From NCBI GenBank assembly GCA_051453625.1, contig JBOZIK010000001.1:124345525-124393931 (forward strand): a DNA stretch of 48,407 bases, in the 5' to 3' direction. The notes beneath the pieces are model-generated. The model did no database searches. It was not told the DNA's origin and worked only from the letters and a program-made list of their open reading frames with translations. Each line of letters starts with the position of its first letter. Positions within the stretch are counted from its first letter, which is position 1. Positions 42,275 to 48,407 of this stretch are shown here, one piece after another. The stretch comes from Welwitschia mirabilis (Eukaryota > Gnetophyta > Gnetopsida > Welwitschiales). The translations under genes were made by a program, and so were the position numbers.

Positions 42275-42506
42275 CCAATAAAATCTATAAAAATCATTAA
42301 TAAAAATAAGAATATACTTTTTGCACCTAGAAACTCTATAGGAGTAGGACTAATTAAGTCTAAGTGTAATAATTCTAAAGGTTTCCAAGAATTGACTGGA
42401 TTGGTTTTATTGAATCTTTTCTTGATTTGTTCACCTAATTGATAAACATGACATAGTTCACCTTCTAATTTTTTAATTTTAGATAGAACTTTGAATAGAC
42501 TAGGTT

Positions 42507-42722
42507 TTACTGTAGTGTATAAAGTTTGATTAAGTAAACATTTTCATCTACACCACTAGATAATACTACTTTATTGTTTCTGTCTAGTACTTGATATTTA
42601 GAAGTATCAAATAAAACATAAATACCTCTATCATAGATTTGGTTTATGCTAAGAATATTATTCTTTAGAACATTTACATACAACATGTTATGAATTATAA
42701 CAAAGTCCTTACCTTTAATCAT
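42507..42722 (-). pseudogene. Pre-integrase segment of Copia-E
   Basis: Reads VNVLKNNILSINQIYDRGI, VLDRNNKVVLSS and ENVYLIKL. These match the L-VPGLKHNLLSI-QLCD-GY block and the G-R--NVY-IDL block that precede the LWHRRLGH motif in copia pol. Confidence 0.8.
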
Positions 42723-42833
42723 ACTTATGCCTGCTTACCACATGTGCTTTGATACTCTTCCAAGGTGAATACTCCTCCATCACATTAATGCATGAATCCA
42801 CTTGTATCTCTTTTTATGTTCCTTAAATAATCA

Positions 42834-43750
42834 CTACAAAACACCAAGGTATTTTATTAGTGGAAAATTAGGTAGTATGTATCACTAAGATTTTATGATT
42901 TTTACCATTACTTCGTCTACTGTTAAAGTATGGTATCTTATGAATGAATTGGAATACTAACATACTATAAAATGCACAAAACATATTACTATAATGGCAT
43001 GTCAACCAAGTGTTCTCAAACCTATTACAAATATGAGAAATCAAATACCTCCTATTTCTTTTTCCAAACTCAATATTGAATGTGAAGGATTGGACATTAC
43101 CTAAATTGAGTGAAAGAGAAGACTATTTATTAGATGATGCTAGTGCAAATAATGAAGAAAGAGGAGATTTTATCCCAAGACACTGTTATTACTTGATGAC
43201 CTTTGCCTTAAGTGCTTTTTATACAAAGTGTTTTTAGTTATAGAGAAATTTAGGATAATATTATGTAAATTGTTTATATTATTTAACAAACACTTAAACT
43301 CTTCTTCTCTTACTTTGACAATTCCTTGAATGTAGCTAATATGTTTCTCATGGTATGAGATTTGAAGTGATAACTCCTTTCTTAGTTAGCCCAATTGACT
43401 TAAGGATGATTTCTTTTTCTCTTTAAGTTTGCTAATCTCCTTTGTGAAAATAAAATTTTCTCTTTGTATCTTACTGCATTTTTGTTTAAGTTCTTGGTAA
43501 GCATCCTTAAGAGAACTATCACTATCCTCTTCTTATTCTAAATTTTCAATTTTTCCTCTTATTTATCTTCATTAATTTTAAAGGACTAGTCCTTTTCATG
43601 ATCACTCAACTTCTCATCTTCTTGATTGCAACTTAAAAGTTTTAAAGAATATTCTATCTCATGCTCATAAGTGTTAGGTAAATCAAAGTCATTATTCATA
43701 GAATACATAAAAGATTTATGATTTTAAATGAAAATTATTAAGAATAATAT
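42834..43750 (-). pseudogene. gag C-terminal/protease region remnant of Copia-E
   Basis: Decayed coding sequence with charged, Lys/Glu-rich readings in the minus frames (43200-43700), as in the coiled-coil tail of this gag family. No intact protease motif was seen. Confidence 0.4.
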
Positions 43751-44810
43751 TTTGTTATGACATACCTCATCATCATCTATATCACTATCACTATCCCAAG
43801 TAGTAATATGATAATTCTAATTCACTTTCTTGATAGATTGCTTTTTCTTGTTGTTTAAAAATTCAGTGACAATATGTTTAAATTTCTTGCGTGTGTAGCA
43901 TGAAATGTTATTTTTCTTTAATTTAACTATAGATTTAAATTATGTTCCATCACATTTTATTGCACCATAGTCCTTTTTATCTCTCCTCTTTCATCTTATA
44001 AGTATTCTCTTGAATTTTCTAGTAAACAAGTCTGACTCATCATCCAAATCTAAGTGAAAATCTAGAGAGAAATAAGTAGATAAATAAATTCTATGTTTAT
44101 AATGAAAAATTTGATTTGCATTTAGAGCCATACCTTTTCCTTCACCTTTATCATTATTATGTAAATGTCTCAATTTGATGGTGAGGATATCACTTGATAT
44201 TTCCTTTAACTTGATGTTATCTAGATCATTTATATGTTCAAGTAATAGTACCTTTTTTTCATATGCTTTGGAAAGAGAAATCTAGGCCTTCATTATAGTT
44301 TAGCTCATTGAGAATGATCATCAAGTTCCCATAATCTGTTTACATTGTTCATCAACTTCTTATTAACTTTGATAAAGGTCTTATCATCTTGCATCCTAAT
44401 TTGCTCAAACTAAGTTATAAGCATTTATTTCTTGGTCTTCTTGACTTGGTATATGCCTTTAAATATTACCTACAAATAATTCCAAGTTTATTGATTATTA
44501 GTAAATTTTCTTATGTTCCATTAGCTTGTAGCATATTACATTTATTGCCTTTTTATTAAGCATGAAATTATCCTGGTATCCACTCTTCCACTTACTTCTT
44601 TCTTTTCATATCATTACCTCTATACCATTAATTGTCTTTTCTTTCTTGAAAGGTTTAAATCCTTCTTCAACAATGATCTATTAATCAAAACTCATGGATT
44701 TAATCAACACTTGCATTCTTAATTTCTAAAACTCATAACTATTATCATTAAAGTAAGAATGATGGTTAATTAGTTTTTCTTACATTTTCTTTAAAGATTA
44801 TATTTGAAAG
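43751..44810 (-). pseudogene. gag remnant of Copia-E
   Basis: Contains GKGMALNANQI and DLDDESDLFTRKFKRIL on the minus strand, closely matching the DLDDDEVALLTRRFRKFL block of Copia-F gag. Next comes a ruined zinc knuckle, CYTRKKFKHIVTEF, where two of the C-C-H-C residues are lost. Upstream pieces recall the KAKEAWD and L-L-HI-DLDN helices. Confidence 0.8.
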
Positions 44811-44842
44811 GCATAGAGAAATAAGAACAAACTCTAATAAAC

Positions 44843-44856
44843 TATTTTGATATGAA
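44843..44856 (-). other. Primer-binding-site-like sequence of Copia-E
   Basis: The minus strand reads TTCATATCAAAATAG straight after the LTR end TTCTAACA. This is a mutated version of TTGGTATCAGAGC. Confidence 0.55.
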
Positions 44857-44857
44857 T

Positions 44858-45150
44858 TGTTAGAACTCACTTTTATGGATAAGAGAGGTGAATAAAAAAG
44901 CTTATAAATTTTTTTCTTGTATTAAAATGTTTAATTTACTACAATATGATATTTAATTTAGTACACAATGTAAGTTAATCATAACTTAGATTCAAAATAA
45001 AATGCACAAGGATTAATGAAAATAACCTTTTTTTAATTATTGAGTGTTGCATTCATGTACTTTAATGAGAGATTCTAATAGCCTTTAGCTAATATAATGA
45101 GATTTTTTAACAATCCTCGATCTTTAAATGTATGAAAATAATATTATGAT
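44858..45150 (-). repeat. Probable 5' LTR (or LTR fragment) of Copia-E
   Basis: Begins TGTTAGAACTC in plus orientation beside the primer-binding-like site. The right border is undefined and must lie left of the Copia-F gag coding at about 45170, so it is short or truncated. No partner LTR was recognised. Confidence 0.45.
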
Positions 45151-45169
45151 TTCTTATGTTAATGAGAAT

Positions 45170-46807
45170 TCACTGTCTAGATACCAACTATTTGTATTCG
45201 GTTCTTTGAAAACTATTGAGATTATTAGCTTTAACCCACTTAGTCTTATTAGACTTAGGTGGTACACTTCTCTTAGGAATAAATTTAAAAGATAAAGTAT
45301 TTGCAGTTTATGAAAAAAGCATTAATTGTATAATTTTGCAAAAAAGCTTTGAATGACCAAATTTACCACAAAAATCACATGACAGTTTAGAAACATACTT
45401 ACTCTTTTAGTTTACCTGTCCTTATGGTTTCTGTGTACTAAAGCTAATACCTGGTCTGTCTCTAGTATGTTTTCGCACTCTAAGCATCTTTCTAATTTTA
45501 GAATAACTACCAGAGAATTTATTTACAAAAAAAGAAAGATCTTTTACCTGAGAAATTAGGCTAGTGTTATCAGATTTTACCACATTATATCTCTTTCAAT
45601 TCCTCATTTTCTTTGATAATAGTCTTCACTACTCTGTTCAAATCATTTATTCTCTTTGCTAGCTTTTCGCATTCATCATACAACTCTTGACATGTAACTT
45701 CTAACTCATCCTTTTCTTCATTAATTGTGTTCAAATCATCAGGCTCTGACGTGCTAGGAACATCTTTGAGTAAGGGCACAAAAGCCATAAAAGACAACCT
45801 TCTATCTTTGTCTAATTCTTGATCTGAGTAGCTTTCATCATCATCATCATTTTCATTATCTCATGTGGCAATAAAAGAGGGATTCTTTGATTTCTTATTA
45901 TCTCTTCTTGTGTTGGAGCACTCATTTGCCATATGACCAAATCCTTTGTATGAGTAGCATTGGATCTCTTTACCCTTTTCTTGCTCCTTTCTATGTTTTA
46001 GATGACTCCTTTTTGCATTTATACTTGATTTTCCTTCCTTTTTCTTCCTATAAAGAAATTTTCTGAACCTTCTAGTTAGAAGAGCCACTTCATCATCATC
46101 TAAGTCCTTATCTAATCTTTCATATCTATAGTCTTCCTGCATACATTTTAAAAGAAATACCTTTCTTCTTATCCTTAAATAATTTAAGCTCATAGGTTTG
46201 CAAATTACCTTGAAGTTATTCAAATGCCATTGCATTTATATTCTTGCTCTCCTCAATGGCTGTAACTTTTGGTTCGAATCTCTTAGGTAGGGATCTCAAG
46301 ACTTTTCTTACCACTTTTCTTTCCTTCAAGTGTTCTCCAAGGATTGCCATAAAGTTTATGATATTAAAGTGTTTCTTATTCATCCATATGGATATCTTTA
46401 AATTTTGAAATAAGCATCTAGAGTTTAGCTTGTTTTACAATTGAGGTTTTTTTGTGTGCTACTTTGAGAATGTCCCAAGCTTTCTTAGCATGGTTATAGT
46501 TTACTATGTGCTTAAACTCATCTACACAAATTGCACAAAATATGACATTAAGGGCATAGGCATCTATGGTGGATTTTGACTTATCAGTGGTGGTCCTTTG
46601 GTCTCCGGCTTTGGGAACTAGGATAGTATTGCCATGAACATCAGTTTGGGTTAACATAGGCATAGTATAACCTTTGTAGATGACTTCCTCTATGTCAACA
46701 TCTAAGAATCTAAGAAATATTATCATCCTAGCTTTCCAATAGGCACAGTTTGACCCATTAAACATAGGTGGATGAATGGTGGAAAAACCATCAGACAGAT
46801 TACTCAT
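45170..46807 (-). pseudogene. gag of Ty1/copia element Copia-F
   Basis: The best-preserved gag here. The start is ATG 46807 (MSNLSDGFSTIHPPMFNGSN, then YWKARMIIFL), a DUF4219/UBN2-type N-terminus, continuing to a KHIVNYNHAKKAWDILKVAH segment. After a frame break (46235-45861) come RLDKDLDDDEVALLTRRFRK and a zinc knuckle reading CYSYKGFGHMANEC, in which the second Cys is Tyr. Next is a coiled-coil segment (45585-45797, NEEKDELEVTCQELYDECEK), then a second knuckle-like CDFCGKFGHSKLFC (45330-45390) and a decayed KWVKANNLNSFQ segment. Frames are interrupted, so it is inactive. It needs no host promoter: the LTR lies to its right. Confidence 0.88.
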
Positions 46808-46862
46808 TTTAGGGTTTCAAGGTTAAGATTAGTTAAAATCTAAAGAAGACTCAACTTAGCTC

Positions 46863-47426
46863 NNNNNNNNNNNNNNNNNNNNNNNNNNNNNNNNNNNNNN
46901 NNNNNNNNNNNNNNNNNNNNNNNNNNNNNNNNNNNNNNNNNNNNNNNNNNNNNNNNNNNNNNNNNNNNNNNNNNNNNNNNNNNNNNNNNNNNNNNNNNNN
47001 NNNNNNNNNNNNNNNNNNNNNNNNNNNNNNNNNNNNNNNNNNNNNNNNNNNNNNNNNNNNNNNNNNNNNNNNNNNNNNNNNNNNNNNNNNNNNNNNNNNN
47101 NNNNNNNNNNNNNNNNNNNNNNNNNNNNNNNNNNNNNNNNNNNNNNNNNNNNNNNNNNNNNNNNNNNNNNNNNNNNNNNNNNNNNNNNNNNNNNNNNNNN
47201 NNNNNNNNNNNNNNNNNNNNNNNNNNNNNNNNNNNNNNNNNNNNNNNNNNNNNNNNNNNNNNNNNNNNNNNNNNNNNNNNNNNNNNNNNNNNNNNNNNNN
47301 NNNNNNNNNNNNNNNNNNNNNNNNNNNNNNNNNNNNNNNNNNNNNNNNNNNNNNNNNNNNNNNNNNNNNNNNNNNNNNNNNNNNNNNNNNNNNNNNNNNN
47401 NNNNNNNNNNNNNNNNNNNNNNNNNN
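46863..47426. other. Assembly gap, 564 N
   Basis: Lies between Copia-F gag and its LTR. Confidence 1.
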
Positions 47427-48407
47427 AACATAATATTCTAAATGAATCTAATCTTAAATAAAAATTGCATATAATAATCAACTAATCCAGAATATGCATG
47501 AAATAGACAAATAATAGGAGTAAAGAAATGATGACTAAAAGCACAAAAATACCAAATAGGTACACGCTGGATTTATAGTGGTTTGGGAAAACCCCTACTC
47601 CACTCTCGATGATTAGCTTATCCCCAAGCTAGATCTCATATCTTTGTTACTCCACTAGGTATTCTAGGTTCATCTATAACCTTTACAAATAGAAATTTTC
47701 AGGCTTAGTCTTAACCTTTGAACGGATTTTTCAAGGCTTAGTCTCAACCTTTCACAAAGCAAAGTAGTGATGTAATGATGCCTATAGAGCACGAATATTA
47801 CTTATTCTTGATTTAGTAGATTTAATGGAGTTCTTCTCCTGTAGATGTAAATGAATAAATCTCTTGATCTGATCTTGAAATGAATGGTAGATTTACTTTA
47901 GTCAGAAATATAGATGTTAAGATATAATAGTAAAAGTCAAAAAATTACAATGCTTAATCCTTTAGATCCAATAGATTCATCTAAATGAAGATCATTCAAA
48001 AAGATCATCTATGTCTTAGCTATTTATACTAAAATACTTTTAGGGTTTATTACATTTGAAATGTGCTTTTAGTGGCTATAAACAGCTAGAAAATGACTAC
48101 TTAAAAATTGCATAACGGATACATAATGATTAAAAAAATTTACTTTTATTCCATTAAATCGATTCCTCAAAAGTCTGGTTGGCCCATCTATTACCGTGAC
48201 TTACACAGGTCATCCGAGTGAGAAATTCGGTTTCCCCAATTTCTTATGACTCCCTGTTCGATCGACTCCAACTAGGTTCGATTGACCCTAGTCTAGTCAC
48301 CTGCAACATTATCCAGTTGCTTGCTCCTCCTGATAAAATTCTTTCCCATTTCTAGTGTTAGGTCCAATCAATCCCTTCAAGAGTCCAGATGACCCTGTGA
48401 TGATTGG
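47427..48407 (-). repeat. 5' LTR-like region of Copia-F
   Basis: A minus-strand TATA box (TTAGTATAAATAGCTAAG) lies at 48018-48035. Downstream (leftwards) are LTR-typical sequences, including a GGTTTGGGAAAACCCCTACT motif at 47580-47600 and duplicated GGCTTAGTCT(C/T)AACC phrases at 47701-47748. To the right lie duplicated GTTCGAT(C/T)GACTCC-type motifs (48259-48290), as found in U3 regions. The outer end is beyond the window. Confidence 0.6.

Larger units (their letters stand above)
40070..45150 (-). mobile_element. Ty1/copia retrotransposon (Copia-E), degraded but in full order
   Basis: Minus strand, right to left: LTR end TCTAACA (44858) next to a primer-binding-site-like ATATCAAAATAG (44843-44856), gag (43750-44810), gag-pre-integrase (42507-42722), integrase (42068-42274), RT with YVDD (40865-41400) and RNase H (40070-40400). 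Stops and frameshifts are frequent throughout. Confidence 0.8.
45170..48407 (-). mobile_element. Ty1/copia element Copia-F, 5' part only
   Basis: 5' LTR-like region (47427-48407, running off the window), a 564-N gap that would hold the primer-binding site, and gag. Pol is absent: Copia-E begins where it should be, so Copia-F was truncated or interrupted there. Confidence 0.7.

Noticed and set aside
42834-42870. CACTACAAAACACC as another CACTA terminus
   Set aside because: No subterminal motif array, partner end or 3-bp duplication was found, and it lies within decayed copia coding sequence.
46840-47481. Long minus-strand ORFs across the 564-base gap
   Set aside because: The open frame is created by N, with only a few real residues at either end.

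Overview
This is AT-rich nuclear DNA of a seed plant with a large, transposon-filled genome. A gymnosperm is plausible but not proven. Supporting features are GT-AG introns (one of 4.5 kb), a plastid-type biosynthetic gene, many decayed Ty1/copia retrotransposons, a nested CACTA transposon, tRNA-like SINE units and an organelle-DNA insert. Eight runs of N interrupt the window: 3940-4039, 6441-6540, 10003-10102, 24374-24473, 24745-24839, 25138-25147, 25824-26431 and 46863-47426. The ones of exactly 100 N look like placeholders of unknown size. No prokaryotic-type system, CRISPR array or operon is present.

Layout. 1-10499: one minus-strand Ty1/copia element (Copia-A) with recognisable LTRs at both ends. 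Its reverse transcriptase is split by a CACTA (En/Spm-type) DNA transposon at 1786-7218 with a TTG target duplication. The CACTA element carries a captured 5' piece of the COP9 signalosome gene CSN5. 10500-13232: decayed, mostly unassignable sequence. 13233-15392: an internally deleted copia element (Copia-B). 15937-16862: three tRNA-like SINE units. 17030-18160: the only complete gene, an intact single-exon SARD4-type ornithine cyclodeaminase/mu-crystallin family reductase of pipecolate biosynthesis. 18700-24688: a transposon block (a hAT-like terminus, and Copia-C with an extra ORF downstream of RNase H) bracketed by two copies of a 215-bp repeat.

24840-30360 (minus): a three-exon DUF1218 four-helix membrane protein gene whose splice sites can be read exactly. 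Divergent from it, a TATA-like box at 30883 and a well-formed candidate exon at 31181-31314 suggest the start of an unidentified plus-strand gene, which may have a transposon-filled intron to its right. 31560-32790: 3' end of another copia element (Copia-D). 32800-37500: decayed repeats with a possible gypsy-type gag trace. 37582-38490: organelle-derived DNA joining plastid-type trnI-CAU to a psbC fragment. 40070-48407: two related minus-strand copia elements (Copia-E and Copia-F) lying head to tail.

Functionally, only SARD4 (a plastid enzyme of the defence metabolite pathway) and the DUF1218 gene (cell wall or patterning-related membrane protein family) look like working host genes. Everything else recognisable is mobile DNA or gene fragments. 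Most coordinates of decayed elements are approximate, because the protein frames are broken and assignments rest on recognising family motifs by eye.
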